Below are positions 25,755 through 36,413 of a stretch of 64,000 nt of DNA, piece after piece. A program made the position numbers and the translations under genes. The DNA is taken from contig NZ_CP113918.1 in assembly GCF_029395495.1 (NCBI RefSeq), positions 310,001 through 374,000 of the forward strand, written 5' to 3'. The notes below the pieces were generated by a model. That model made no database searches. It saw only the letters and a program-made list of their open reading frames with translations, and was not told the DNA's origin. This stretch comes from Bifidobacterium sp. ESL0769. GTDB lineage: Bacteria; Actinomycetota; Actinomycetes; Actinomycetales; Bifidobacteriaceae. Each line of letters starts with the position of its first letter. Within the stretch, counting starts at the first letter, position 1.

Positions 25755-27518
25755 ATGGCTGACAAAATCAATGCATCCAACGCGATGATCAAAGTACTTG
25801 AAGACTGGGGCGTGAACCATATCTTCGGGCTTCCAGGAGGGTCGTTCGACTCGACCATGAACGCGCTCTACGACAGGCGTGAGACCATGAAATATATACA
25901 GGTGCGTCACGAGGAAGCGGGTGCGCTCGCGGCTGCCGGAGAAGCCAAGTTCACCGGCAAGATTGGCGTGTGCTTCGGTTCCGCGGGCCCCGGAGCTGTC
26001 CATCTCCTGAACGGACTTTACGATGCCAAGCACGACCACGTTCCGGTGCTCGCGCTCGTGGCACAGGTGCCGACTTCGATGATGAACACCGATTATTTCC
26101 AAGAGATTGACGAAGGTCCGATTTTCGAGGATGTCGCTGTCTACGACCGTACGGTGATGACTGCCGAACAGCTGCCGAGTGTGGTCGACCAGGCCATCCG
26201 TCAGGCTTACGAACATTCCGGTGTCGCCGTGGTCGTCATTCCCAAGGACTTGGGCTGGATGCCGATTAAAGACGTCGTCTATTCCACAGCACACGACTTT
26301 ACCCTTGGCAAGACCTGCCTCAAGCCGGATGCCAAAGACGTGGCCAAGGCTGTCGAGATGCTGGGCAACGCCAAGAAACCATTGATTTACTTCGGTGCCG
26401 GTGCCAGAGATGCTGCCGCAGAGCTCAAGGCGCTTTCTGATCGTATGAAGATTCCGATGATGTCGTCCGTTCTGGGCATCGGGGTAATGCCGGAAGCTGA
26501 AAAGGCGTATATGCTCAGTGCCGGACGCGTGGCCTCCAAGCCGGGCGTCGACGCGGCCTCCACTGCAGACGTCGTGCTGTTCATCGGCACCAATATGCCG
26601 TTCGCGCCTTTCTTTATTCATCCTGAAACGCAATTCATCCAAGTTACGAACAAGCAGACCGACATCGGTAAGCGTCATCGCGTCGATCTGGGGATTGTGG
26701 CTGATGCCAAGGAAACGCTGAAGGCGATGCTCGAAGTTGCGCCGCAGGTCGATTCCCGTCCGTATTACGATACACTGATTGAAGACCGGGCCAATTGGGT
26801 TGAATGGCTCGCCGCCCGCGAGGACCTTGACCACACCCCGCTCGATGTCGACACGGTTTTCGTCCGCATCAACCGCATCGCCAAGGACGATGCCATCTTC
26901 TCGGTAGACGTCGGCAATGTGACCATCGATTCCTTCCGTCTGCTCAAGGTCAAGCCCACACAGAAGATCGCGACTTCAGCGTGGTACGCCACCATGGGCA
27001 ACGCCCTGCCGTCGGCCATCGGCGCACAGGAAAGCTATCCCGGCCGTCAGGTTTTTTCGATCAGTGGCGACGGTGGTTTCGCGATGAATATGCAGGATAT
27101 CTTGACGCAGGTGAAGTATCATGAGCCGATTATCAACATCGTGCTGACCAACGAGGCGCTGGGCTTCATCGAGGGGGAGCAGGATGACAATCACCAGCCT
27201 CATTCTGGTGTCGACCTGATTGACGGCAATTATGCGGATGCCGCCGCTGGGCTTGGGGCCAAGGGTTTCGAGGTCCATACGCTCGACGAGCTTGACGTGG
27301 CATTTGCCGAAGCGGCGAAACCGCAGGACGGACCGGTGGTCATCGATGTGAAGATCAGCGATGAACGCCCGTTGCCGGTCGAGCAATTGGTGCTTGAGCC
27401 GGACGACAATCATACCCAGGCCGATGTGGATGCCTTCGCTCGTACCTATCATTCCGAGGGTTTGGTGCCGGTTGACCAACTGCTCGAGAAGCATGGCTTG
27501 AGTCGCTGTATCGATTAG
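25755..27518 (+). CDS. spxB: Pyruvate oxidase (ThDP/FAD)
   Basis: 587 residues. The layout is that of thiamine-diphosphate enzymes: N-terminal PYR domain with IFGLPGGSFDSTMNAL and VRHEEAGALAA (the ThDP-activating Glu), a central FAD-binding domain, and a C-terminal PP domain with SGDGGFAMNMQD and TNEALGF (the GDG...N metal/ThDP motif). Overall similarity is to phosphate-dependent pyruvate oxidases (pyruvate + Pi + O2 to acetyl-phosphate + CO2 + H2O2) rather than acetolactate synthase. The ATG at 25755 follows GAAAGGGG. Stand-alone gene. Acetyl-phosphate would feed acetate kinase; peroxide production is the expected side effect. Confidence 0.85.
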   Translation: MADKINASNAMIKVLEDWGVNHIFGLPGGSFDSTMNALYDRRETMKYIQVRHEEAGALAAAGEAKFTGKIGVCFGSAGPGAVHLLNGLYDAKHDHVPVLALVAQVPTSMMNTDYFQEIDEGPIFEDVAVYDRTVMTAEQLPSVVDQAIRQAYEHSGVAVVVIPKDLGWMPIKDVVYSTAHDFTLGKTCLKPDAKDVAKAVEMLGNAKKPLIYFGAGARDAAAELKALSDRMKIPMMSSVLGIGVMPEAEKAYMLSAGRVASKPGVDAASTADVVLFIGTNMPFAPFFIHPETQFIQVTNKQTDIGKRHRVDLGIVADAKETLKAMLEVAPQVDSRPYYDTLIEDRANWVEWLAAREDLDHTPLDVDTVFVRINRIAKDDAIFSVDVGNVTIDSFRLLKVKPTQKIATSAWYATMGNALPSAIGAQESYPGRQVFSISGDGGFAMNMQDILTQVKYHEPIINIVLTNEALGFIEGEQDDNHQPHSGVDLIDGNYADAAAGLGAKGFEVHTLDELDVAFAEAAKPQDGPVVIDVKISDERPLPVEQLVLEPDDNHTQADVDAFARTYHSEGLVPVDQLLEKHGLSRCID

Positions 27519-27596
27519 TTGACCTTGTTCGGTTACGTACAAAATAAGGAGATCAGACTAAAACAGCAAAGGAATACAAAGAAACGCAAACGGATC

Positions 27597-27664
27597 GCAG
27601 GTTTTCAAATCGATTTCGGCAGTAAACGTCGAAATATTCAAGCCACAATCTTGGGAAAACCTGC
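27597..27664. repeat. Inverted repeat upstream of the GPH transporter
   Basis: GCAGGTTTTC (27597-27606) is complementary to GAAAACCTGC (27655-27664) with a 48-nt spacer. It could be an operator or part of a leader structure; the surrounding 260 bp shows no ORF. Confidence 0.45.
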
Positions 27665-27780
27665 AGGCCGTTTTGTGACACAAATCGTTGAAATGTCATT
27701 TGCCGTCGCGCGTTGCCATACCGGTTGTCTATGATGAATATTGACTGTTTGACGACATCCGACATGAGGAGTGTGCGATC

Positions 27781-29442
27781 TTGATTCGGTCTCGATGTGG
27801 AGACAACCATTCGACTTCACAGCCGCAATCGCAACCTTCTTCAACGCATTCTGTCGAAGTGGATGAGTCCGGGAATTCAGCGGCACAATCTGGCCGGCAG
27901 CGTCATCCGCGCCACCACTCCCGCCACGACCCGATTACTCTGGGCAATGCCATCGGTTACGGTATCGGTGATGTCTATGGCGGCGGCCAGCTCACGCTTA
28001 TCGGCACCTATCTGGTCCTCTTCTGGACTCGATTCTGCGGCATGTCCATCTCCCTGGCGCAGTCGGTGGTCGGCTTGAGCGCCATCATCAGCGGAGTTGC
28101 AGCCCTTTCGTTCGGCATCCTCGGAGATAATCTCTATCGCTTCCCGATTGGCCGTCGTTTCGGTCGTCGCCATCTGCTGCTGATGGTTGTGCCGCCGCTT
28201 ATTTTGGTGGGCATTTTCCTGTGGATTCCCGGTTTGCCGTTCGTGCTCTATTTCCTGGTCTACGTGCTCTGGGTCACCGTCGCACAGCTCTTTGCCTCGG
28301 CCTACAACACGCTGCCCGGCGAAATGGCGTTAGGCTTCGACGACCGCACCAAGCTTTCGACTGTCCGCCTCCTGATTTCCGGGGCTTCCGGCACGTTGAT
28401 TCTTCTGATCGGAGGAGGCACACTGTCGCTTTTTGGCGAGCATAGGCCGCTGGGCTACATGATTTTCACCATCGCTGTCACGATTTGTTTCGCCGTTGCG
28501 GTTTTCGCATGTTGGAAAAGCACTTGGGAGATGTCGCCCGAGGAAGCGGGATTCGGGCAGTATGTTAAAAGTGCCGCCGAGCAATCAGGCTCCGAAAGTC
28601 ATCTTTCATTCCATGATGAAGTTGGGCTTTGGAGCCATCGTCTGGCCGTCATGTTCCGTGAATACGCGAGCACGCTGCGTATCGCCATTTTCCGCCGCCA
28701 CCTGGCGCTTTATCTGTTGATGCTCACCGCCGGCGACGTGTTCAGCCAGACCTTCGTGTTCTTCGTCATCTACAACTGGAACAAAACCGCCGCGTTCGCC
28801 TCGCTGCTTTTAAGCGCCGGCATCATCACCGTGCCGCTCACCCCGCTTTTTGGCGTGGCCATGACCAAGATCGGACCAAAACGCATGTATCAGGCCAGTT
28901 TCTTGGCAAGTATCGTCGGCCTGCTTTGGCTCTTCGCCGCGTGGCGTTTGGTCGGGGTGATGCCCGAACCGTGGTGGACGGTATTCGCGGTGGCAGGCGC
29001 ATTGTTCTTCTTCATCGCCAAGGCTCCCTCCGGCTACCTGCCTTGGGCCGTGTTCCCGTTCATCGCCGATGTCGATCAGGTGGTTTCCGGCAAATACCGT
29101 GCCTCCACATTCAGCGGTATTCAGGCTGGGTTCCGCCAGCTGGTTTCAGGATTTTCGGCAATAGCGGTCGGTGCCATTCTGGGATTCGTCGGTTTCGATT
29201 CCTCGCGTCGCGTGCAGACATCGTTGGCGTGTAACGGCTTGGGAGCCTTGATGATTGGCTGGTACGCGCTATCAATCGTGGTTTGCATCATCGTCGTGCG
29301 TCGCTTCAATCTTGACAAACAAACGGACGGCATCGCCCTTGCCGAGACGGCCCGCGTCGCTTCCGGCGGCGATCCGCACGACGTTGATTCGTCGGTCCGT
29401 GCCACCATTGAGGACTTGACCGGCCAACCTTACGCTCGCTAA
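27781..29442 (+). CDS. GPH-type MFS sugar transporter
   Basis: 553 residues. A hydrophilic His/Ser/Gln-rich N-terminus of ~50 residues precedes about 12 hydrophobic segments. AIGYGIGDVYGGGQLTLIGTYLVLFWT at the start of the membrane domain is typical of the glycoside-pentoside-hexuronide:cation symporter family. The start is TTG at 27781 with GAGGAGTG upstream; the N-terminal extension is not conserved, so a later start is possible. No glycosidase is immediately adjacent on this strand; the nearest is the GH1 at 31536. Substrate unknown. Confidence 0.8.
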   Translation: MIRSRCGDNHSTSQPQSQPSSTHSVEVDESGNSAAQSGRQRHPRHHSRHDPITLGNAIGYGIGDVYGGGQLTLIGTYLVLFWTRFCGMSISLAQSVVGLSAIISGVAALSFGILGDNLYRFPIGRRFGRRHLLLMVVPPLILVGIFLWIPGLPFVLYFLVYVLWVTVAQLFASAYNTLPGEMALGFDDRTKLSTVRLLISGASGTLILLIGGGTLSLFGEHRPLGYMIFTIAVTICFAVAVFACWKSTWEMSPEEAGFGQYVKSAAEQSGSESHLSFHDEVGLWSHRLAVMFREYASTLRIAIFRRHLALYLLMLTAGDVFSQTFVFFVIYNWNKTAAFASLLLSAGIITVPLTPLFGVAMTKIGPKRMYQASFLASIVGLLWLFAAWRLVGVMPEPWWTVFAVAGALFFFIAKAPSGYLPWAVFPFIADVDQVVSGKYRASTFSGIQAGFRQLVSGFSAIAVGAILGFVGFDSSRRVQTSLACNGLGALMIGWYALSIVVCIIVVRRFNLDKQTDGIALAETARVASGGDPHDVDSSVRATIEDLTGQPYAR

Positions 29443-29622
29443 TTGATTGGCAAATCCGGTTCGGGTATTCAGATATATCCGTTTCGATATATCTGGTTAT
29501 ATATAAAGCTAGCCTGCAAAATGATTGGCTTATCGCGGAGTTTCATCACTCTGCAGCATGTCAGTGCCCCGCAACGTGCCGGTATCCTTCGTTTTGGCAC
29601 AATCTCGCAATGATAAATAGAA

Positions 29623-29714
29623 AAGCCGTCGGCTGGAAAATTTCCAACCGATGGCTTGTCGGGTATTATCGGATTAAATCTTATGCGTTAAACACATTGC
29701 ATAAGATTTAATCC
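29623..29714. terminator. Two consecutive hairpins between converging transporter genes
   Basis: Hairpin 1 (29623-29657) pairs AAGCCGTCGG with CCGATGGCTT and continues through TGGAAA/TTTCCA. Hairpin 2 has perfect 16-bp arms, GGATTAAATCTTATGC (29671-29686) and its complement (29699-29714). They sit between the two converging transporter genes and probably terminate both. The rest of 29443-29777 shows nothing else. Confidence 0.75.
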
Positions 29715-29777
29715 AAAATAGCCTTAAGGTCTGTAAAAAGGTAGAAAGATTATCTTCTTACAGATTGATCATTGCAG

Positions 29778-31202
29778 TCACTTGACGTTGCGGATCTTGT
29801 AAACGGCGATACCACCGATGAGTACGCAGACGCAAGACAGGATGTAGATCGCACGGTAGCCGGATCCCCAGGTGATCGTCGCGGAGACGAGCTGGCCGCC
29901 GATAACCGGAGCGAGCATCTGGCCGAGGTTGGTAGCCACGTTCGCGGTACCAAGGTCGCGTCCTGCATCCTGCTTGTCGGGCAGAACGTCGATGAAGAGC
30001 GCCTGATCGACAGCGGTGTAGAGACCCATGCCCATGTTGCCAAGAACCGCATAGCAGATGATTGCCGGGAAGGTCGGGGAAACGATCGGAATGAACAGAC
30101 CGATGGCCATGATGAGGGCACCGAGGAACACGAAGAACTTACGGTTGTGGAACTTGTCGGAGAGTGCGCCGCCCACAAGCATCGCGATGATCATGCCAGG
30201 CATGCCGATCATGCTCAGGATAGGAGCCCACTTGTTGGCTTGGTTCGCGCTGAATGCCGGGTGGATGTAGGACTGCAGAATGAAGAGCGTATAGACGTTG
30301 ATCGCCTGATAGCCGATCATGAAGCTGAAACGAGCCAGCCAGGTCCAGCGATAATCGTGGTCCTTGAGCGGGATGATGAAGTTCTTGAAGAACGTCTTCC
30401 AATCGATCGGCTTGGTCTTGAGTTCCTTGGAGGACCTATCGGGAGCGAGAAGGACAAACACCAGCGCGCCCACGATGATGAGGACTGCAAAGACGAAGAA
30501 CACGTTCAGGCCGAGTACCGCAAAGAACGTACCGGCGATGAAGGAGCCGCAAAGGCCACCGATCATCATGCCCATGCCGGAGAAGCTGGAGAGCAGGCCG
30601 AGCTTTTCGTCGGTGATGCGGTCGGCGATGGTGGTCGTGAACGGGCCCTGCATGCAGTTCAAGCTGATGGAGGTGGCCACGAAGAAGACGCCCACGAGGA
30701 TGATGGTCGTGGAGAAACGCAGGCCGAGCATGAGGACAGCGCCGAAGGTTGCGCCCGCGACGATCCAGAAGGACCTACGGCCCCAACGCGAACGCCAGCG
30801 GTCGGAAACCACGCCGACGATAGGCTGGACGAACATCGTGAAGAGCGATGCGATGGCGTGAACGTAGGAAAGGTTCTTCGCACGTGCCGCGCTGTACTGA
30901 TTGTAGATATCGGCGAGATGCTTCTGGCTTCCTGTCAGAGAGGCCTTTGAATTGACCAGGTCGGCAAGTGCGTTCAGATCGTTGACCGAACCGATTTTGG
31001 TTCCCTTGAAGAATTGGTTGAACTCGATTCCCTGAATCTGGTTCGGCAGCAAGATGCTGCTCAGTGCCGAATAGCAGGCAAACAGGGCTAAAGCGCCAAT
31101 GGTGTAGGCGATGACGTACTTTACGAGAGGCGCTCCGCCCACTATCTTCGCTGAGGTGCCGGGCGTCGTCGGCTCCAGTACTTTCTGTTTGGTTTCAGCC
31201 AC
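29778..31202 (-). CDS. MFS transporter, probable beta-glucoside or other sugar importer
   Basis: 474 residues, about 12 TM segments with an extended loop (~residues 60-115) between TM1 and TM2. FVQPIVGVVSDRWRSRWGRRSFW is the MFS loop 2-3 motif, of the version seen in sugar:cation symporters (SLC45/GPH-like). It is divergent from the GH1 gene and shares a 333-bp promoter region with it, so the pair likely works together: this protein imports the glycoside that the GH1 splits. Substrate is inferred from that pairing only. Confidence 0.8.
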   Translation of the reverse strand: MAETKQKVLEPTTPGTSAKIVGGAPLVKYVIAYTIGALALFACYSALSSILLPNQIQGIEFNQFFKGTKIGSVNDLNALADLVNSKASLTGSQKHLADIYNQYSAARAKNLSYVHAIASLFTMFVQPIVGVVSDRWRSRWGRRSFWIVAGATFGAVLMLGLRFSTTIILVGVFFVATSISLNCMQGPFTTTIADRITDEKLGLLSSFSGMGMMIGGLCGSFIAGTFFAVLGLNVFFVFAVLIIVGALVFVLLAPDRSSKELKTKPIDWKTFFKNFIIPLKDHDYRWTWLARFSFMIGYQAINVYTLFILQSYIHPAFSANQANKWAPILSMIGMPGMIIAMLVGGALSDKFHNRKFFVFLGALIMAIGLFIPIVSPTFPAIICYAVLGNMGMGLYTAVDQALFIDVLPDKQDAGRDLGTANVATNLGQMLAPVIGGQLVSATITWGSGYRAIYILSCVCVLIGGIAVYKIRNVK

Positions 31203-31324
31203 TATACAACTCCTTCGTTAATAGTTGCGACGCATTACTTCCCGAATAAGGACGAAATTACCCATCTATAGGCAAAATGTAATGCACCGTTCTCTTCTCG
31301 TGCATCCAACGTTGAATGCACACA

Positions 31325-31426
31325 GAATAGTATACACTTGTCTAACAAATTTTTTGAATTTAGTGTTTTTCTTTGTAACACGCAGACCTAAATTGCCTAT
31401 TTAGATAAATTAACCTTATACTATTC
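31325..31426. promoter_or_regulatory. Divergent promoter region with mirrored -10 boxes
   Basis: Toward the GH1 gene: -35 TTGCCT (31393-31398), 18 nt, -10 TATACT (31417-31422). Toward the MFS gene: -10 TATACT on the minus strand (31329-31334). The boxes lie in a perfect 10-bp inverted repeat, GAATAGTATA (31325-31334) and TATACTATTC (31417-31426). A small hairpin CAACAG/CTGTTG (31464-31481) lies in the GH1 leader. No regulator gene or clear palindromic operator was seen in 31203-31535. Confidence 0.6.
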
Positions 31427-31508
31427 AGGATGTTTCGTCTTCAAAGGAATGTGATCCTTCTGGCAACAGACAATGCTGTTGGAGACTGAGACTCACAGTC
31501 ATAGTTGA

Positions 31509-32999
<1,491 letters not shown>

Positions 33000-33092
33000 G
33001 ATATTCGAGAGTATTGATTCCGACAAAATGCGCTGATTTGCGGGATAGTTAAAAATTATTCTGTAGATCGGTCGTTTTCATGGGTCTCATGT

Positions 33093-33147
33093 AAAAGTGC
33101 GGTTGTGGTGTTCAGCTTTAATGGCTGTTCGTCATAACCGCACTTTT
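33093..33147 (+). terminator. Terminator hairpin after the GH1 gene
   Basis: AAAAGTGCGGTT (33093-33104) pairs perfectly with AACCGCACTTTT (33136-33147). It uses the AAAAGTGC core seen in repeats elsewhere in the window. The rest of the gap to the tRNA (about 33150-33270) shows nothing else. Confidence 0.75.
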
Positions 33148-33271
33148 GGTATTTATCTTGACCATGTAATTCAGTTGCAGCAATATAACTGTAAGAAATC
33201 GTGCCGTTTTCAGCACGCAGGAATACGTTTGGGATACATTGCTCCGTTGCCGGCGCTGTTTCTCGAAAATC

Positions 33272-33303
33272 GAAAATCCTCAGAACCTTGCGATTCTGAG
33301 GAT
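33272..33303 (-). terminator. Terminator of tRNA-Lys
   Basis: On the minus strand, ATCCTCAGAA pairs with TTCTGAGGAT (arms at 33294-33303 and 33276-33285) and is followed by TTTTCG, 9 nt beyond the tRNA 3' end. Confidence 0.8.
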
Positions 33304-33311
33304 ATCGTCTG

Positions 33312-33385
33312 TGCCCCCACGGGGATTCGAACCCCGGACACGCTGATTAAGAGTCAGCTGCTCTAACCAGCTGAGCTATAGGGGC
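33312..33385 (-). tRNA. tRNA-Lys (anticodon CTT)
   Basis: On the minus strand the sequence folds as a 74-nt cloverleaf: acceptor GCCCCTA/TGGGGGC, D-arm with AGCTCAGCTGGTTAGAGCA, anticodon arm CTGACTCTTAATCAG giving anticodon CTT, and T-arm GGGGTTCGAATCCCC. CCA is not encoded in the sequence shown. Confidence 0.95.
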
Positions 33386-33416
33386 GCTGGTCTAAAACTA
33401 CAAGAGCCAAGAGAAT

Positions 33417-33445
33417 AGTATACAGATGCTTGCCACATTGCGCAA
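33417..33445 (-). promoter_or_regulatory. Promoter of tRNA-Lys
   Basis: On the minus strand TTGCGC (33440-33445) and TATACT (33417-33422) are separated by 17 nt and lie 32 nt before the tRNA 5' end. Confidence 0.65.
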
Positions 33446-33986
33446 GGCGGTGTGTCGCCTGTTAGGTGGCAGGCCTGTCGCGCCGGTCCTGACTCTTCGA
33501 ATTTGAGCCCTTGTTTTGCTGGTTTCTGGCCAGTGCATGAAGTCTCAAAATCGGCTATTATTCGTTATAAGAACGTTTGCCGTAAGTTGTGCAATGATTT
33601 CGCTTCTGGCTAGTTTTATGGTGGTTGGATAGAGCGTTTTCTTGAACGTACAGTGCTTCTTTTTCTGATTCGGGAACAATGTCAGCAGTATTCAGAATTT
33701 CCCTAACGGGTTCATTGGTAAAAAATAGCTATTTATTGCAACAAAAATAATAAAATTATCTATTTAAAAACGTGATTTTAGTAACAAAATATTTTGAAAC
33801 GCAAAAAATTATCGAAATCGGAATGTCTTCATCCTTCGGTGGGTTACACTTCTAGTTATCGGATATGAATAAGTTCAACGTTTCGAACTTATTCTTTTCG
33901 AGAGATGACTAAGAACGATAGATGTTCTGTGCCTGAGCCACATGGCTGTGTGAAGGCACGTTCGTCGTACTTGAGGAGGAAGAATA
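33446..33986. other. AT-rich non-coding region upstream of the aquaglyceroporin
   Basis: About 540 bp with no convincing ORF. GAATAAGTTC (33867-33876) and GAACTTATTC (33885-33894) form a perfect 10-bp hairpin followed by TTTTC, 90 nt before the aquaporin start; it looks like an intrinsic terminator and might attenuate that gene. The segment 33720-33800 is very AT-rich. Confidence 0.55.
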
Positions 33987-34727
33987 ATGGATCCCACTCT
34001 ATGGACAAAGTTAGCGGCTGAATTCATAGGAACGGCGTTCCTGATGGTTTTCGGCAATGGAGCGGTGGCCAACACCGAACTCAAGGGCACGAAAGGCCAT
34101 GGTACCGGCTGGCTCAACATAGCGATGGGCTACGGTTTCGGCGTCATGTTCCCGGTTATGATGATCGGTTCCGTTTCAGGCGCGCACATCAACCCGGCCA
34201 TGACCATCGGCCAGGCTGTCAATGGCCTTTTCCCGTGGAACGAAGTCGCGCCCTATATCGTCGCACAGCTGCTTGGTGCGGCCGTCGGTCAGCTGATTAT
34301 CTATTTCACCTACCTTCCATATTACAAAATGGAAACCAGTCCTGACGCCATCTTTGCAACGTTCAGCACCACTGAGGCTTCCAACAATAAAATCGTCTAC
34401 TTCCTTAACGAGCTCTTCGGCACCCTCGTCCTTGTGCTTGGCGCGCTGTGCATGCTTTCCCTGCCTTGGGGTAAGAAGGACCCAGCTGCCGCGGCCATCG
34501 TCGTCGGTCTTATCGTCTGGGGCCTCGTGACGTCCATGGGCGGCTCCACTGGCCCTGGCCTGAACCCGGCCCGTGACCTCGTGCCTCGCTTCCTGCACTG
34601 GATCCTTCCGATTCCCAACAAGGGTACCTCCCGCTGGGGCGAGGCTTGGATTCCGGTTGTGGCTCCGATTGTCGGTGCCATCATCGGTGCATGGATTTTC
34701 AAGTTCTGCTTCGGCTATCTGGCATAG
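33987..34727 (+). CDS. glpF: Aquaglyceroporin (MIP family)
   Basis: 246 residues with six membrane spans and two re-entrant half helices. The first NPA box is in HINPAMTIG and the second in GLNPARDLVPR; the Asp after the second NPA (NPARD) is the hallmark of glycerol facilitators as opposed to strict water channels. GAGGAGGAAG gives a strong ribosome-binding site. There is no glycerol kinase nearby, so glycerol, small polyols, water or even peroxide or lactic acid could be the cargo. A terminator follows at 34843. Confidence 0.92.
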   Translation: MDPTLWTKLAAEFIGTAFLMVFGNGAVANTELKGTKGHGTGWLNIAMGYGFGVMFPVMMIGSVSGAHINPAMTIGQAVNGLFPWNEVAPYIVAQLLGAAVGQLIIYFTYLPYYKMETSPDAIFATFSTTEASNNKIVYFLNELFGTLVLVLGALCMLSLPWGKKDPAAAAIVVGLIVWGLVTSMGGSTGPGLNPARDLVPRFLHWILPIPNKGTSRWGEAWIPVVAPIVGAIIGAWIFKFCFGYLA

Positions 34728-34842
34728 TATGTGCGAATTTATCGAATTGCAATAATGGGCTTTTGTCGGAGACATTGAAGTGGCTGAATGCTCGCTTCTG
34801 CTGATTGCCGAGTTTCTAGCGTTGCTCCCGTTACCAACAGTG

Positions 34843-34881
34843 ATGGCGCGGTCTGTGATTTCGCAGGTCGCGCCATTTTTA
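34843..34881 (+). terminator. Rho-independent terminator of the aquaglyceroporin gene
   Basis: ATGGCGCG (34843-34850) pairs with CGCGCCAT (34869-34876), followed by TTTTTA. Confidence 0.85.
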
Positions 34882-34997
34882 TGATTTTGGGTGCAGGGTT
34901 ACATCAAGCTTTTGCCTGGCTTGTGCTCAACTCTTCATCGAGCTTTGTGTTCCGTTTTTCTCTCCGGTTCCGTGTCCAGCTTCAGACCTGTGAATAA

Positions 34998-35093
34998 CGG
35001 AAATCGGTCTATAGGAAAGTGCGGGAAAACGGAAATCGCTTTATTGCAAAGTGCTGATATGCGGAAATCTCATATCGAAAATTTACGATGATG
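34998..35093. repeat. Three-copy ~32-bp tandem repeat
   Basis: CGGAAATC recurs at 34998, 35030 and 35062, an exact 32-bp spacing. The first two units share CGGAAATCG, then a T-rich middle and AAAGTGC; the third is degenerate. It lies between the aquaporin terminator and the DUF3152 gene. Confidence 0.65.
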
Positions 35094-35180
35094 ATGAACA
35101 TTGAGGCCTGCGAATTTTGCTCGTCATTAAGAATCTCTATTATTGAGCCGTAACGATTGAAACCTGAGGCGGGAGACAAT

Positions 35181-36413
35181 GTGAAACGTGGGGGACGGCC
35201 AGACTCGGGGTCTTCGCGCGGCAAAAAGCCGGCGGGGAAGTCGTCGTCGAACGCTGCAGGCCGCCGAATCGGCAAAGTGGTTCGGGCTTTCATACGTCGA
35301 CTCGGCCAAATTCTGCTTGCTGCCGTTCGCGGGTTCAACCACGGCGTGCGGCGTGGATTGCGTGCGTTTCGTCATTTTTTGGGATTGAATGGGCCGAAAA
35401 CCGCTCATAACACACATACCCGGGCGGCTGAGGATTCCTCGTCCCCGCGCAAGGCGGCCCACGGCTTTCAGAATTCGCACGCAACCAGTCCCTTGCAGGA
35501 TCCCGCGATTTCGCAAGGTTTCATAGGTACTGTGTTGAAAGACGATGATACCCAAGATTCTCAGCGAAGTGACGGCTCGAGAGATAGAGCCGGCAGCGCT
35601 TCGAGGACGCGACGCGCGATAAAATCCATATATCTTGTTCGTCGTGTCGCTGTGGTGGCTGTGGCGCTGGTGGTAGTCATCGCCATCGTTTTCGGCTGCA
35701 GAGCGGTGATTTCAGCCGTTGGACATCATAACGATTCCGCAACGCGGCAAGGAGCGTCCTCTGCTTCTTGGCAGGCGAAGCAAACGGGGCGCAACGGCAA
35801 GAGCAAACCTCCGAAACCTGACCTCAAAAAGGCAACCGTCCGTAAGCCGCTGACTGACCAAAATCGTGCCTCAATTCTCGCGACCGCGCAGAAAACCGCC
35901 GCAGCAAGCGGTAAGCCGGCGCACCAATATTCCTATTGTGTGAGCACCAAGGGTGACGTGGGCGGTACTAAAGTCCAACAGGAATTCGAAAACAGTATTT
36001 TCCGCACCCTCAACGATCCGCGCGGATGGCCGCGTGCCGGCGCGAGCTTCACGTATAGCGTCGACTCGAGCAATTGCGATTTCGTCATTTATCTTTCGCA
36101 GCCTTCTCTGATGACGACGTTCTCGGGCGATTGCTCCGACGAATACAGTTGCCGGGTGGGCGACGACGTCATCATCAACGAAGACCGTTGGAACGGCGCG
36201 ACGCCGCAGATGCTGAAGGCCGGGATGTCGCTCGACCGTTACCGCGTCATGGTCATCAACCATGAGGTCGGCCACCGGCTCGGGCATATCGACAACGAAC
36301 CTTCGTGCCCCGCGTCGAACGCTCTCGCGCCGCTGATGCAGGAGCAGTCGATGAGTCTGCGCGGCTGCAAGCCCAACGAATGGCCGACGGATTCCGAGCT
36401 CTGGATTCAATGA
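35181..36413 (+). CDS. DUF3152 membrane-anchored metalloprotease-like protein
   Basis: 410 residues from a GTG with GGGAG upstream (a TTG at 35157 is the alternative). The basic hydrophilic N-terminus (~145 residues) is cytoplasmic; one hydrophobic segment ([17 protein letters not shown]) lies near residues 155-175; the extracellular C-terminal domain is DUF3152. It carries [14 protein letters not shown], a complete HExxHxxGH zincin zinc site, and paired Cys residues likely forming disulphides. The catalytic role is unproven for the family. Its stop overlaps the GluQRS start (ATGA), so the two are translationally coupled. Confidence 0.88.
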   Translation: MKRGGRPDSGSSRGKKPAGKSSSNAAGRRIGKVVRAFIRRLGQILLAAVRGFNHGVRRGLRAFRHFLGLNGPKTAHNTHTRAAEDSSSPRKAAHGFQNSHATSPLQDPAISQGFIGTVLKDDDTQDSQRSDGSRDRAGSASRTRRAIKSIYLVRRVAVVAVALVVVIAIVFGCRAVISAVGHHNDSATRQGASSASWQAKQTGRNGKSKPPKPDLKKATVRKPLTDQNRASILATAQKTAAASGKPAHQYSYCVSTKGDVGGTKVQQEFENSIFRTLNDPRGWPRAGASFTYSVDSSNCDFVIYLSQPSLMTTFSGDCSDEYSCRVGDDVIINEDRWNGATPQMLKAGMSLDRYRVMVINHEVGHRLGHIDNEPSCPASNALAPLMQEQSMSLRGCKPNEWPTDSELWIQ

